A stretch of DNA of 64,000 nt from an uncultured SAR86 cluster bacterium (GCA_902623535.1 CACNUA010000003.1:52518-116517); one strand, 5' to 3'; shown: positions 11,391 to 22,512, counted from the stretch's first letter. Translations and numbers: made by a program. The notes: a model not told the origin generated them from the sequence alone.

Positions 11391-12794
11391 ATGACAAAAC
11401 TTTCTATGCTCGAATCAACAAATCGTTTAATTGATAAAGCGCTTAAGTATTCCGATGTATCGCCAGATGTTGCACATCGAATTAAAGTTCCTAATGCTAC
11501 TTACTCAATTAATTTTGGGGTAAGGCTTCGTAATAAAATTCACACATTTACAGGTTGGCGATGTGTTCATTCAGAACACATGGAGCCGGTGAAAGGTGGA
11601 ATAAGGTATGACCTTGATGCAAATCTTGAAGAAGTAGAAGCATTAGCAGCATTAATGACATATAAAAATGCAATTATTGAAGTTCCTTATGGTGGATCAA
11701 AAGGTGGATTAAAAATTGATCCAAGTCAGTGGACTGAAAATGAGTTAGAAAAAATTACAAGGCGCTTTGCTCAAGAACTAATTAAGCGAGATATGATTGA
11801 TCCGGCGAGAAATGTCCCTGCTCCGGATATGGGAACCGGATCCAGAGAGATGGCCTGGATAGCAGATGAGTACAGAATCATGAGCCCTGCAGACATTAAC
11901 GCTAAGGCTTGCGTAACAGGAAAACCTGTCGGTAAAGGAGGAATAGCAGGCAGGGTCGAAGCAACCGGTAGAGGTGTGCAATTTATTATTAAAGAATTTT
12001 TTAGAAATCCTGATGATTTAAAGAAATTGAAACTCAAAGGCACTCTTAAAAATAAAAAGATCGGTATTCAAGGTTTTGGCAATGTTGGCTATCATGCCGC
12101 TAAATTTTTGCAAGAAGATGATGAAGCAAAAATTACTGCAATTATTGAATTTAATGGAGGACTAATTAACCCTAAGGGGATCAACGTCGAAAAAGCTAAA
12201 TTATTTTTTAGCGAGCATGGAACTTTTAAAAACTGTCCTGAAGGCAAGTTTCAAGAAAAAACAGATGATATGTTAATTGCAGAGTACGATATTCTAATTC
12301 CGGCCGCCAAGGAAAATGTCATCGATCAAAAAAATGCCAAAAAAATTAAATCAAAATTGATTGTTGAGGCTGCCAATGGGCCTATTAGCTTTGAGGCAGA
12401 TGAGATCTTAAATAAACAGGGTGTAATTATTATTCCAGATATTATTGCCAATGCTGGTGGTGTTGCAGTGAGTTATTTTGAGTGGGTAAGGAATCTTCGT
12501 CATATTCGATTTGGAAGATTAGAAAAGCGTAGAAATTTTACTCAACTTCAATCCATGATTGATGCGGTTGAAAGCATGACTGGAAAATCCATGCCCAAAG
12601 CATACAAGGATAAATTTAATAATGGTGTTGAAGAAATTGATCTAATTCGCTCGGGTTTGGATGATATGATGCGTGAGGCATACCAAAAAGTTCGTGCCGC
12701 AATGATTGAATCCAAGATACCAGATCTGAGAACAGCAGCCTACAAAGCAGCCATTGATAAAATTGCAATTTCTTACGAAACAATTGGTCTATAA
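11391..12794 (+). CDS. Glu/Leu/Phe/Val dehydrogenase (glutamate dehydrogenase)
   Basis: EPVKGGIRYDLDAN...VPYGGSKGGLKIDP; IGIQGFGNVGYHAAKFL. Confidence 0.92.
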   Translation: MTKLSMLESTNRLIDKALKYSDVSPDVAHRIKVPNATYSINFGVRLRNKIHTFTGWRCVHSEHMEPVKGGIRYDLDANLEEVEALAALMTYKNAIIEVPYGGSKGGLKIDPSQWTENELEKITRRFAQELIKRDMIDPARNVPAPDMGTGSREMAWIADEYRIMSPADINAKACVTGKPVGKGGIAGRVEATGRGVQFIIKEFFRNPDDLKKLKLKGTLKNKKIGIQGFGNVGYHAAKFLQEDDEAKITAIIEFNGGLINPKGINVEKAKLFFSEHGTFKNCPEGKFQEKTDDMLIAEYDILIPAAKENVIDQKNAKKIKSKLIVEAANGPISFEADEILNKQGVIIIPDIIANAGGVAVSYFEWVRNLRHIRFGRLEKRRNFTQLQSMIDAVESMTGKSMPKAYKDKFNNGVEEIDLIRSGLDDMMREAYQKVRAAMIESKIPDLRTAAYKAAIDKIAISYETIGL

Positions 12795-13436
12795 GGCTGT
12801 TGGGAATAAGACTGAATTATTATCTGACGCATTCCAAACATCGTATTTATTCATGATCTCCTGAAATAATGAGGAATCTTCAAATTGATTAAGTAGCTTT
12901 ATGACTTTTGAGTATTTCTGATTAAAAAAATAATCATTATCGGCAATTTTAAACTGCCTAATAAAAGGTAATATTGAAATATCTAACAAGCTGACTTTGT
13001 CAGAAAAAATCCATTTATTGTTAGAAATATTTTTATCTAATGCAGCTAAAATTTCATCGCAAAAATCACGATGATTTTGAGGGTCTGTATTGTATCTTTG
13101 AGAGTATTTGTATCGATCTAAGTGATGCTTAAAGTCGGTATCAAATTCATGAATTGTTTTTAAAGCAAAATCTTGTTGCTCCGAATTCAAGATCATTAAT
13201 TTTTTTGAGTTCTGAGATAAAGCCCATTGGATAATCTCATTACTCTCCTCGATAACTTGATCATTTAGTTGTAAAACAGGCACTGTGCCTTTGGGAGAAA
13301 TTTCTAGCATTTCAGTGGGTTTATTTTTTAAATAGACCTCCCTTAGCTCACACTCAATACCTGCAAGGTAAATTGCTATACGTGCTCGCATTGCATAGGG
13401 ACATCTTCTGAATGAATAAAGAATTGGATGATTCAT
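12789..13436 (-). CDS. Glutathione S-transferase family protein
   Basis: N-terminal thioredoxin-like YSFRRCPYAMRARIAIYLAGIECELREV; SPKGTVPVL. Confidence 0.85.
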   Translation of the reverse strand: MNHPILYSFRRCPYAMRARIAIYLAGIECELREVYLKNKPTEMLEISPKGTVPVLQLNDQVIEESNEIIQWALSQNSKKLMILNSEQQDFALKTIHEFDTDFKHHLDRYKYSQRYNTDPQNHRDFCDEILAALDKNISNNKWIFSDKVSLLDISILPFIRQFKIADNDYFFNQKYSKVIKLLNQFEDSSLFQEIMNKYDVWNASDNNSVLFPTAL

Positions 13437-14371
13437 TTTTGTTCAATTTCTCTTTTTGAACCAATATGTTTTTGATTGCGGCTTTTTGCAAGATCAATTT
13501 GCATTTGTCTTTCCGCATATCTTCTTTTTTGATCCTCAGTCTTATTATCAAAGCAATGGGAGCAACTCACACCATGAATAAAATTAGAAGATAATTTATC
13601 ACCTTCGGTTATTGGCATTCTGCATCCATGACATAAATCATATGAGCCTGGTTCAAGCTTATGATTTAGAGCCACCCTGTCATCAAACACAAAACATTCT
13701 CCATTCCATAGGGATTCCTCAGGCTTAACTTTTTCAAGATAATTCAAGATCCCTCCTTTGAGATGATAAACCTTTTCAAAGCCTTTATCCTTAAGAAGCG
13801 AGCTAGCTTTTTCACATCTAATTCCACCGGTGCAAAACATTGCAATTTTTTTATCTTTGGGTAGTTTTGAGCCTTCAGTTTCAGCCCACTTAGGAAAATC
13901 CCTAAAATTAGTTGTTTCAGGCTGGATGGCTCCTTCAAAACTTCCAATAGAAACTTCATAGGTATTTCTTGTATCCAATACTAGAACATCTTCGTCGGTT
14001 ATAAGTTGGTTCCAATCTAGTGGATCAACATATTCGCCAACTTTTTCACCTGGGTTAATTTCACAGTTTCCAATGGTTACGATTTCTTTTTTTAATTTCA
14101 CCTTAAGTCGAGAAAAAGGCATAAAGTCTGCAGAAGAAACTTTAAAATCACTTTCACTTAGTAAGTCTTTATCAAATAAAAAATTTTTAAACTTAGCAAT
14201 GCTCTCAGATGAGCCTGAAACAGTTCCATTGATACCTTCTTCAGCAATCAGAACCGTGCCTTTAATGCTCAAGTTTTCTAGAAATTTATAAAACTCGATT
14301 TGAAGTTCAGACAGCAAAAAAATCTTTGTAAATTTATAAAATGCTGCTATTAAAAATTTTTGGTCACCCAT
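13433..14371 (-). CDS. trhO: tRNA uridine(34) hydroxylase / rhodanese-domain protein (TrhO/YceA family), start revised to MGDQKFLIA
   Basis: Rhodanese active site MFCTGGIRCEKASS; YceA-type Cys cluster CHGCRMPI...GVSCSHCF. The ORF-track start (14416) lies within the adjacent tRNA-Arg, so the internal ATG at 14371 is preferred. Confidence 0.88.
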   Translation of the reverse strand: MGDQKFLIAAFYKFTKIFLLSELQIEFYKFLENLSIKGTVLIAEEGINGTVSGSSESIAKFKNFLFDKDLLSESDFKVSSADFMPFSRLKVKLKKEIVTIGNCEINPGEKVGEYVDPLDWNQLITDEDVLVLDTRNTYEVSIGSFEGAIQPETTNFRDFPKWAETEGSKLPKDKKIAMFCTGGIRCEKASSLLKDKGFEKVYHLKGGILNYLEKVKPEESLWNGECFVFDDRVALNHKLEPGSYDLCHGCRMPITEGDKLSSNFIHGVSCSHCFDNKTEDQKRRYAERQMQIDLAKSRNQKHIGSKREIEQK

Positions 14372-14381
14372 AATAATAAAA

Positions 14382-14458
<77 letters not shown>

Positions 14459-14460
14459 AC

Positions 14461-14537
14461 TGGTCGGGGTAGTAAGATTCGAACTTACGACCACTCGCTC
14501 CCAAAGCGAGTGCGCTACCAGACTGCGCCATACCCCG
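14461..14537 (-). tRNA. tRNA-Pro (anticodon TGG)
   Basis: Minus CGGGGTATGGCGCAGTCTGGTAGCGCACTCGCTTTGGGAGCGAGTGGTCGTAAGTTCGAATCTTACTACCCCGACCA. Confidence 0.93.
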
Positions 14538-14616
14538 AGGATTGTGATATTAATGATAATAAAAGAAATAATCAATCTTCATTGCATATTAAATTTATGA
14601 TGAGAAAATATCACTA

Positions 14617-15459
14617 ATGTCAGCAATTATTCTTAACGGTAAATCTCTTGCTAGCGCTTTTGAATCTGAAATAAAAAAAGAAACCGAGCAACTGATATCA
14701 AAGGGAATTACTCCTACTCTAGCTACCATTTTGGTGGGTTTAGACCCGGCATCTGCTACCTACGTGAAAATGAAACAAAGCACTTGTCAGCGGTTAGGCA
14801 TGAAATCTATTGCTGTTGAGCTAGATGAAAAAACGACTACCGATGAATTATTAAATAAAATTCATGAGCTAAATAAAGATGATTCAGTTCATGGGATTCT
14901 GTTACAACACCCAGTCCCATCTCACATTGATGAGCGCAAATGCTTTGATGCTATCGAATTAAATAAAGATGTTGATGGCGTTACCTGCTTAGGATTTGGT
15001 TCAATGACGATGCAAGAACCGGCCTATGGATCGTGCACTCCAGCTGGCATTATGCGAATGCTTGAGCATTACGATATCCCAATCGAAGGCAAGCATGCAG
15101 TGGTAGTTGGAAGAAGTCCTATTCTAGGAAAACCTATGGCAATGATGCTTCTGAACGAAAATGCTACTGTCACAATTTGTCATTCCAGAACAAAAAACTT
15201 AAAAGCAATTATTAAAGAGGCGGATATTTTGGTGGGCGCTGTTGGAGTTCCAAAACTCATAAAATCTGTCTGGATAAAATCTGGAGCTGTTGTCATCGAT
15301 GCGGGCTATCACCCTCAAGAAAAATGTGGTGATATTGATTTAGAGGGAATCGAATCCTCAGCCTATGCTTTTACACCTGTGCCTGGCGGTGTTGGTCCTA
15401 TGACCATTAATACACTTATCTATCAAACCCTCCTTTCAGCAAAAAAATTAGTCAAGTGA
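14617..15459 (+). CDS. folD: Bifunctional methylenetetrahydrofolate dehydrogenase/cyclohydrolase
   Basis: [42 protein letters not shown]. Confidence 0.96.
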   Translation: MSAIILNGKSLASAFESEIKKETEQLISKGITPTLATILVGLDPASATYVKMKQSTCQRLGMKSIAVELDEKTTTDELLNKIHELNKDDSVHGILLQHPVPSHIDERKCFDAIELNKDVDGVTCLGFGSMTMQEPAYGSCTPAGIMRMLEHYDIPIEGKHAVVVGRSPILGKPMAMMLLNENATVTICHSRTKNLKAIIKEADILVGAVGVPKLIKSVWIKSGAVVIDAGYHPQEKCGDIDLEGIESSAYAFTPVPGGVGPMTINTLIYQTLLSAKKLVK

Positions 15460-17141
15460 GCGTCCTTCCAGTAATTGTAGGTTACGGCGGGATTAATGCT
15501 GCTGGAAGGTCTGCAGGAGATTATGCGCTTAAGCGGATGGTTTATGAAAATTTATCCAACACCGAAAAGATTAAAACCATCGAATCGTTAGCCCAATTAA
15601 CGAGCAATCCTGATGAAAAATATAATTTAGATAATTCACTTATCAGAAAACTTTCAAAAAATTTCTTTGAAGAGGTTTCTCACAGAAACCCAAGCCTTCC
15701 TGGTTTAGCAGCTGGACAGCTGCCAACAGGATTTAACCCAAGCGAAACATACAATGCAAGACAACACCCAAGATCCTTAGCAATGTCAATTTTTGCTGCC
15801 TCTGATGCACTAAAAAGCATCGGTCTTAATTGGGATGAAGTTTCTGCAAAGGTGGGTCCAGAAAATGTTTCGTGCGTATCAGGGTGCGCAATTTCAACCG
15901 CTGATAAATTTGGTATGGGGGGTTTTTACCAAGCACAACTGTCCGGAGCAAGAACAACCAGCAAACACCTTGCTATGTCTCTAGGAGAAATGAGCGCAGA
16001 TTTTGTTCATGCATATGTCCTTGGCTCCATGGGTGTCACTGGAAATCACACCGGTGCTTGCGCTACCTTTCAATATAACCTCAGCATGGGTATTGATTTA
16101 ATTAATTCTGGGCAATCAAAAATATGTTTTGTTGGCGCCGCTGAGAGTGGCCTGGTACCTGAGGTATACGAGGGTTTTGCAGCAGCTAAGGGGTTGGCAG
16201 AAGATAAGAATCTTATCAACTTGCAGGCGCAGCTAGGTGAAGGTACTGAGGAAGTGAATTATCGAAAAGCATGTCGACCTTTTGGTGAGAATGTTGGAAT
16301 GTCTATTGGTGAGTCTGCTCAATTTGTTGTTCTAATGGCAGATGATTTGGCGCTTGAGTTAGGCTGCAATATTTACGGTGCTGCTTTGTCGTCTCATATC
16401 CATGCTGATGGATATAAAAAATCTATTTCCGGTCCAGGTGCGGGTAATTACATTACTTTTGGAAGAGCTCTTAACGAAGTCAGTGATGCATTCGGCGAAG
16501 ATGCCCTGAATCGAATTTTGGTGCATGCGCATGGAACAGGTACTCCTCAAAACAGGGTCACTGAATCGCATATTCTTTCAAGTCTAGCCAACGCATTTGG
16601 TATTACAGCTATGCCAGTGACTGCAATTAAGTCGCATTTAGCTCACTCACTGGCAGCGGCCGGAGGAGATCAACTAACCTCAATGCTTGGTTCATGGCAA
16701 CTGGGTATTGTCCCAGGAATTAGTTCCACCCCTGAACTTGCAGAAAATGTTTATAAATCAAATTTAAATTTTTTCCTTAAGAATCAAGAGATAAAAAAAA
16801 CTGAATATGATTTTGCAATTTTAAATGCAAAGGGCTTTGGTGGTAACAATGGTACCTCTCTGATCATGTCACCATCAAAAACCAACGAAATTCTTCAACA
16901 AAAACATACTGAAAAAAAATGGAAATCATTTAAAAAAATCCAAGAAAATATAATCATTGAATTGGAAAATTTTGATAATGAATGTAGGTTGCAACAGCCT
17001 CTTGCAAGATATAAATTTGGAGATAGAGTGATTGATGGTGAGTCAGAGTTTAAGTTCTCGAAAACAGATTTGATAGTTAAATCTACTAATCAAAAAATCA
17101 GTATTAAATCTGAGCTCCCATACAAAAAATTTATTAAATAG
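15456..17141 (+). CDS. fabY: Beta-ketoacyl-ACP synthase, FabY-like long form
   Basis: [23 protein letters not shown]-terminus; [13 protein letters not shown] active-site Cys; [29 protein letters not shown]. Confidence 0.8.
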   Translation: MSVLPVIVGYGGINAAGRSAGDYALKRMVYENLSNTEKIKTIESLAQLTSNPDEKYNLDNSLIRKLSKNFFEEVSHRNPSLPGLAAGQLPTGFNPSETYNARQHPRSLAMSIFAASDALKSIGLNWDEVSAKVGPENVSCVSGCAISTADKFGMGGFYQAQLSGARTTSKHLAMSLGEMSADFVHAYVLGSMGVTGNHTGACATFQYNLSMGIDLINSGQSKICFVGAAESGLVPEVYEGFAAAKGLAEDKNLINLQAQLGEGTEEVNYRKACRPFGENVGMSIGESAQFVVLMADDLALELGCNIYGAALSSHIHADGYKKSISGPGAGNYITFGRALNEVSDAFGEDALNRILVHAHGTGTPQNRVTESHILSSLANAFGITAMPVTAIKSHLAHSLAAAGGDQLTSMLGSWQLGIVPGISSTPELAENVYKSNLNFFLKNQEIKKTEYDFAILNAKGFGGNNGTSLIMSPSKTNEILQQKHTEKKWKSFKKIQENIIIELENFDNECRLQQPLARYKFGDRVIDGESEFKFSKTDLIVKSTNQKISIKSELPYKKFIK

Positions 17142-17168
17142 GAGGATGAAAAAAAAATATCTAATTCT

Positions 17169-17759
17169 TTAAGTATTTACTGAAACTATTTGATCAAGGC
17201 CTTTGAGAATTTCGTTTAATGGCAATCCATTAATAGCCTCTAAGCTTCCTTTGACCTCATTAAAAAGTCGATGCCCATTTTCTTCATACTTATAAGCTCC
17301 GCATGCAGAAAACGGTTGATCCAAATTTACGTAATTTTGAATTTCGCCTAGGCTTAACTCTCGCATATTCATGGTACAGATAATTTCCACCTCATGAATA
17401 ACCAAATTATCTTTAGAAAAAACATACTGACCAATTAGATGATGTATTTTACCGCTGAGCTCCTGTAACTGATCAATTGCACGATCAGCAGTTTTTGGTT
17501 TTGAAAAGATTTTATTTTCCAATAAGCAAATTTGATCGCATCCTAAAACCAAATGATTGGGAAATTTATGATTGATGCTTAAAGATTTAGCCTTGGCTAA
17601 TTCATAACACAGTTGAGGTGGCTCTAGATCTTGAAGTGTTTTTTTTAAATTATCTTCATCTGTTGCGGGCGAAGAAAATTTTATTGAGCTATCGAACTCT
17701 GATGCTAATTGTCTTCGAATTTTAGATGTGGAGGCTAAAATCAGCGAATGATTTTCCAA
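17169..17759 (-). CDS. Maf-family nucleotide pyrophosphatase
   Basis: LILASTSKIRRQLASEF; SACGAYKYEENGHRLFNEVKGSLEAINGLPL. Confidence 0.9.
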   Translation of the reverse strand: MENHSLILASTSKIRRQLASEFDSSIKFSSPATDEDNLKKTLQDLEPPQLCYELAKAKSLSINHKFPNHLVLGCDQICLLENKIFSKPKTADRAIDQLQELSGKIHHLIGQYVFSKDNLVIHEVEIICTMNMRELSLGEIQNYVNLDQPFSACGAYKYEENGHRLFNEVKGSLEAINGLPLNEILKGLDQIVSVNT

Positions 17760-18401
17760 TTAACTTTTTGATAAATTAATAAATGATAAGAATTCGTTTC
17801 TTGTAACCTGATTTTCTTTAAAAACTCCTTTCATAGAGCTTGTTACTGTTGATGATTCTGTTTTATGAACACCTCGCGTAGACATGCATTGGTGGCCGGC
17901 ATCAATGACTACAGCTACACCTTTTGGGTTTAAAACATTTTCAATGGTATTAGCTATTTGCGAAGTCATGGTCTCTTGCGTTTGCAGCCTTTTACCAAAA
18001 ACGTCAACTATGCGCGCTAACTTGCTTATTCCTACAACCCTGTTGTTGGGTATATATCCAATGTGAGCTTTTCCTAAAATTGGAACCATATGATGTTCAC
18101 AATGAGATTCAAGGCGAATATCTTTGACAATAACCATCTCATCATAACCCTCAACCTCTTCAAAGGTTTTCCTTAAAATTTCTTCGGGATCCTGTTCGTA
18201 TCCTTCAAAAAACTGCATATATGCGTTAACAACTCTTTTTGGAGTTTCAATTAAGCCCTCTCTAGAAGGATCATCGCCTGCCCATTCTATTAACGTTTTA
18301 ACTGCATCCATAGCTTTTTCTTTAGATGGTTTTTTTGAAGAAGCCTGATTAGAAACAGCTTTCATGGACTCTTTAACATTAGGTTTATTCATAGTGGCCA
18401 C
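17760..18401 (-). CDS. folE: GTP cyclohydrolase I
   Basis: RLESHCEHHMVPILGKAHIGYIPNNRVVGISKLARIVD; QCMSTRGVHK. Confidence 0.95.
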   Translation of the reverse strand: MATMNKPNVKESMKAVSNQASSKKPSKEKAMDAVKTLIEWAGDDPSREGLIETPKRVVNAYMQFFEGYEQDPEEILRKTFEEVEGYDEMVIVKDIRLESHCEHHMVPILGKAHIGYIPNNRVVGISKLARIVDVFGKRLQTQETMTSQIANTIENVLNPKGVAVVIDAGHQCMSTRGVHKTESSTVTSSMKGVFKENQVTRNEFLSFINLSKS

Positions 18402-18444
18402 ATTATAACGACTAAAAAGCCAAACTTTAAAGACTAAAGTCTAA

Positions 18445-18804
18445 TTAATTAGATATTTTCGATTCTTCTTCTGAGGATAAATCATCACTGGATTCAGCAA
18501 CAATTTCTTGAATATCATCGTTACTCTCGACTAAATCATCCTGATCAAATGGAAAAGGTTTCTGTTCAGTTTTGTAGGTTAAGTATTCAAAACTCTCTTT
18601 TAAAAAATCAATTAGCCAGTTGGTAATGTTTTTAATTTGATTATTTGGAGAGCCAGAAATTAAATGAAATAAAAACTGCAATACAATCAAGATTAGAATA
18701 AGTGGTAAAGCGATAATTTCTATTATTAATGAATAAACAACCATAAATAGCAGGCGGATCCATTTACTAGGCTTTAACAGTTCTTCTTTTTTTATCTCAT
18801 TCAT
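18445..18804 (-). CDS. DUF4389-like small membrane protein with acidic C-terminal tail
   Basis: Two hydrophobic segments then KESFEYLTYKTEQKPFPFDQ and acidic tail. Confidence 0.65.
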   Translation of the reverse strand: MNEIKKEELLKPSKWIRLLFMVVYSLIIEIIALPLILILIVLQFLFHLISGSPNNQIKNITNWLIDFLKESFEYLTYKTEQKPFPFDQDDLVESNDDIQEIVAESSDDLSSEEESKISN

Positions 18805-19828
18805 TTACAGTTCCTCCATAAAATTCTACATCAAGATGGTCTGGATGGCTTATTAAATCATCCATTAATATGTTTGGGTTTGCATTTTCAAAAACTATTT
18901 CATGTAAGGCATTAACCAAGGGCATTGCTAGATTGTTATTATTAGCTTCTTCATAAACAACTTCCAGGGTTCTTACACCTTCGGCAACCTGCCCAATTGC
19001 TGCTTTTGCTTCCTCAAGGCTATCACCTTTTGCAAGTCTTCTTCCAAGCGAAAAGTTTCTTGAGAGTTTTGATGTACAAGTGGCGACCAAGTCACCCATT
19101 CCAGCTAAACCTAAAAAGGTTATTGGATTAGCTCCTTTGTGTACAGCAAACTTACTCATCTCTGTCATGCTTCGAGTGATAATTAAACCTATGGCATTTT
19201 CACCAACGTCTAATTTATCTCCTATGCCACAACAAATGGCATAAATATTTTTTAGAGCACCTGCATACTCAACCCCTTTTACGTCAGCACTTTCATAAAT
19301 CTTAAATTTTTGACTCTCAAGCGAATTCTTAATTAATTCTTTTAACTCTTTATTACTGGAGGCAATTACCGAGCCAGCTACCTTTTCATTAGCAATTTCC
19401 TTAGCCAAATTTGGTCCACTTATAACTCCAAATTGATCGCCAATGACTGCGTTCAGTTCATCGGAAATAATTTCTGTCATTGTTCGCATAGGATTTTTTG
19501 CTATTGCTTTTGTACATGAAACAATATGCATATTGTCCTTAACAAGTGGTTTTAAACGTTTAATGATATTTTCAAAGATTGCGCTTGGCGTCGCCACCAA
19601 TATCAGATCAGCACCCGAAATACATTGCTCTAGACTATCGGATGCAATGATTTTCTCAGAAAGTTTCAGCTCCGGATGATAAGTAGTATTTGTTCCCTCG
19701 GCATTAATTCGAAGAGCTTGTTCTGTATCTCTTACCCAAAGAGATGTTTCAAAGCCATTTGAGGCAGATAAATTAGCAAGCACAGTACCAAAACTACCGC
19801 CTCCCAAAACTGCAATTTTTTTATTCAT
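18797..19828 (-). CDS. gpsA: NAD(P)H-dependent glycerol-3-phosphate dehydrogenase
   Basis: IAVLGGGSFGTVLANLSASNG; GLAGMGDLVATCTSKLSRNFSLG. Confidence 0.95.
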   Translation of the reverse strand: MNKKIAVLGGGSFGTVLANLSASNGFETSLWVRDTEQALRINAEGTNTTYHPELKLSEKIIASDSLEQCISGADLILVATPSAIFENIIKRLKPLVKDNMHIVSCTKAIAKNPMRTMTEIISDELNAVIGDQFGVISGPNLAKEIANEKVAGSVIASSNKELKELIKNSLESQKFKIYESADVKGVEYAGALKNIYAICCGIGDKLDVGENAIGLIITRSMTEMSKFAVHKGANPITFLGLAGMGDLVATCTSKLSRNFSLGRRLAKGDSLEEAKAAIGQVAEGVRTLEVVYEEANNNNLAMPLVNALHEIVFENANPNILMDDLISHPDHLDVEFYGGTVNE

Positions 19829-19833
19829 GCCAA

Positions 19834-21651
19834 TCAGGTTAGGAATTTATCCAACTGTCTCAGATATTTTGAAGGATCTTTGGGGGTTCCCCCTTCAGCA
19901 ATAATTGCATAATCCAGCAAGAATTTACTGAAATTAGTAAATTCTCTGCCATCGAGCGTATCAAGTTTTTTTATTAATTTATGCTTGAGATTAACTTCAA
20001 GGCTAGGTTTTGAATCTGGAATCTTTTGCCCAGCTGATTCAAGAATTTTACGCATTTGAATTCCTGGATCATGCTTTGCCGTGACTAATCTTGCAGCTGA
20101 ATCAACCAATCTACTGCTTACAACAACCTCTGCAACCTCACCTTTGAGCTTACCTGCAATCCTTTTAATAAGTTTTTCATTATCCTTTGATACTTTAGGT
20201 TTGGATTCAGCATCATCAAAATCTGCTTTTGCAGCATTCACCAACTCTTTGCCACTATATTCCGCAAGAGTTGTCATCAACCATTCATCAATACGATCTG
20301 TAAGCAATAAAACTTCAGTATCGGCCTTTTTTAAGCTTTCAATATGTGGTGAATTTAATGCTGCTTCATATGTTTCTCCGAGACAGTAATAGATTTTATC
20401 CTGGTCTTTATCCATCCTCCCGATGTAACTCTCTAGATCAACATTTATCTCATCATCATCATTGTTACTAGAGGCAAATATAAATAAGCTGGCAATTTCT
20501 TCTTTGTTTTCATAGTCTTCAGCAGGGCCTTCTTTAAGCGCAAGACCAAACTCATACCAAAATTCTTGATAAGCTTTCAAGTCATCTTTTTTGAGCTTTT
20601 TAAGGGCATCCAAGACACGCTTAGTCACAGCTTTTTTAATTGATTCAACCAAGGGATGTTCTTGCAAAATTTCCCTTGAGACATTGAGGGGTAAATCATT
20701 AGAGTCAATGACGCCCTTAACGAATCGCAAATAAATAGGGAGGAAATGTGCTGCATCGTCCATAATAAAGACTCGCTGAATGAAAAGCTTTAAGCCTTTG
20801 GGGGTATCACGATTCCATAAGTCAAAAGGTGATTTTTTTGGTACATAAAGGAGGTTTGAATACTCCTGCTTACCTTCTACTTTATTATGAATCCATAACA
20901 AAGGATCATCAAAGTCATGAGTCAGGTACTTATAAAATTCTTTGTACTCCTCCTCTTTAACTGACCTTTTTGATTTCAGCCAAATTGCTTCATTATCATT
21001 TAATCTTTTTTTCTCCATACCTTCAGCTGATAAATAGATTGGAAAATTAATATATTGTGAGTATTTTGAAATTATGAAACTAACTCTGGATTCATCAATA
21101 AACTCTTTATTTTCATCATTTAGGTGAATCATAATGGTAGTTCCATGATCATCTTTTGATTTTTTTGAAAGTTCGTAGGTGTCTTCTCCAGAACTCTTCC
21201 ATAAGTGCCCTTGATCATCATCATCAACTACAGATTTAGAATGGACTTCAACTTCTTTTGCAACCATAAATACAGAATAAAAACCCACCCCAAATTGGCC
21301 TATCAATTGAGAATCCTTTTGTTTATCACCGGTAATGCTGTTTAAAAAACTTGCGGTTCCGGATTTTGCAATTGTGCCAATGTTTTCTATTAGCTCTGCT
21401 TCTGTCATGCCAATACCGTTATCTGATATAGAAATGATATTATTTTTTGGATCTAGACTAATGTTGATTGCATAATCGCTCTGAAGTGAGGAGTCCTCTA
21501 GTGATTTGAATCTTAACTTATCGAGGGCATCTGATGCGTTTGATATTAATTCTCTTATAAAGATCTCTTTATTTGAATACAAAGAGTGAATCATTAATTG
21601 AAGTAACTGCTTGGTCTCAGTTTGGAAAGCTTTAGTTTTTGGTTTAGCCAT
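19834..21651 (-). CDS. htpG: Molecular chaperone HtpG (Hsp90)
   Basis: ETKQLLQLMIHSLYSNKEIFIRELISNASDALDKLRF; GQFGVGFYSVFMVA. Confidence 0.97.
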   Translation of the reverse strand: MAKPKTKAFQTETKQLLQLMIHSLYSNKEIFIRELISNASDALDKLRFKSLEDSSLQSDYAINISLDPKNNIISISDNGIGMTEAELIENIGTIAKSGTASFLNSITGDKQKDSQLIGQFGVGFYSVFMVAKEVEVHSKSVVDDDDQGHLWKSSGEDTYELSKKSKDDHGTTIMIHLNDENKEFIDESRVSFIISKYSQYINFPIYLSAEGMEKKRLNDNEAIWLKSKRSVKEEEYKEFYKYLTHDFDDPLLWIHNKVEGKQEYSNLLYVPKKSPFDLWNRDTPKGLKLFIQRVFIMDDAAHFLPIYLRFVKGVIDSNDLPLNVSREILQEHPLVESIKKAVTKRVLDALKKLKKDDLKAYQEFWYEFGLALKEGPAEDYENKEEIASLFIFASSNNDDDEINVDLESYIGRMDKDQDKIYYCLGETYEAALNSPHIESLKKADTEVLLLTDRIDEWLMTTLAEYSGKELVNAAKADFDDAESKPKVSKDNEKLIKRIAGKLKGEVAEVVVSSRLVDSAARLVTAKHDPGIQMRKILESAGQKIPDSKPSLEVNLKHKLIKKLDTLDGREFTNFSKFLLDYAIIAEGGTPKDPSKYLRQLDKFLT

Positions 21652-21688
21652 AAATGTCCCTATGATATTACCTATATAGTGCTTGAAA

Positions 21689-21859
21689 TCATGACTTCAA
21701 CACTTCATTATCCTTACTCGAATCTCTCTGATGCTTATATTTGCACTTTTTGCTGCAAAATTGGACATTATCCCAGTCTCTTTCCCATTTCTTTCTCCAA
21801 TTAAAAGGTTTGCTGCATTGCAAACAAATTTTGGAGGGTAGATTGAGTTTTTTATGCAA
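21689..21859 (-). CDS. DUF2256-family small Cys-rich protein, TTG start (not in the supplied ORF track)
   Basis: Minus translation from TTG: (M)[55 protein letters not shown]; CxxC...CxxxC and [21 protein letters not shown] match the DUF2256 pattern. Confidence 0.8.
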   Translation of the reverse strand: MHKKLNLPSKICLQCSKPFNWRKKWERDWDNVQFCSKKCKYKHQRDSSKDNEVLKS

Positions 21860-21866
21860 AGTTAAC

Positions 21867-22253
21867 TTATAAGGAGAAAAAGATAAGAATTGATGAAATA
21901 AATATAACTGCTGTGCAATAGACGCTTAAACCATGCAAATAACTGAAAGTTTTAGACCAGTCCCTGTCTCTCGCTGCATTAGTTGCAGGAATTACAATAA
22001 ACCCAATGGCCGCATGGATAGAATTAAAGATTGATAGGTACCAGACGTAAGACGTTGTTTGATTAAATAGGGCGAATATTAGGACTGGAAAAGAGAAAAT
22101 TAATAGTCCTAAATAATACCTTGGAAAGATTTTTCTAAGAAATTTTGAGGATGAATCACTATCCAATAAGCTGAAAATTATAGGGGTGGTTAGAGCAAGA
22201 TGCGTCAACACAATACCTGCTTGAAAAGTTATGGTAAGTTTTAATATCTCCAT
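21867..22253 (-). CDS. Small integral membrane protein, four predicted TM segments
   Basis: 128-aa hydrophobic ORF between htpG/DUF2256 and tRNA-Asp. Confidence 0.6.
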   Translation of the reverse strand: MEILKLTITFQAGIVLTHLALTTPIIFSLLDSDSSSKFLRKIFPRYYLGLLIFSFPVLIFALFNQTTSYVWYLSIFNSIHAAIGFIVIPATNAARDRDWSKTFSYLHGLSVYCTAVIFISSILIFFSL

Positions 22254-22269
22254 TCTAAACTACATTAAA

Positions 22270-22347
22270 TGGCGGACCGGACGGGACTCGAACCCGCGAC
22301 CTCCTGCGTGACAGGCAGGCATTCTAACCAGACTGAACTACCGGTCC
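22270..22347 (-). tRNA. tRNA-Asp (anticodon GTC)
   Basis: Minus GGACCGGTAGTTCAGTCTGGTTAGAATGCCTGCCTGTCACGCAGGAGGTCGCGGGTTCGAGTCCCGTCCGGTCCGCCA. Confidence 0.93.
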
Positions 22348-22476
22348 GCGATAGTTTCCGAATAATATCTATTTAAAAATTTTCTGCAAGTATTCTTTAA
22401 TGTTAAATTTAAAAAAATTGATTTTTTGATAAACATCTGACATCCTTTTGTGTATAAAAACTTCTTTAAGGGGGAG

Positions 22477-22498
22477 TTTTTAGTTTATAAACTAAAAA
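22477..22498. promoter_or_regulatory. Perfect 22-bp palindrome in proteorhodopsin leader
   Basis: TTTTTAGTTTATAAACTAAAAA equals its own reverse complement; 14 nt before the ATG at 22513. Confidence 0.7.
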
Positions 22499-22512
22499 TA
22501 ATAGGAGTAAAC

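Noticed and set aside
22450-22512. 21-aa N-terminal extension of proteorhodopsin
   Set aside because: Upstream of a good SD and signal peptide; it would translate the palindrome
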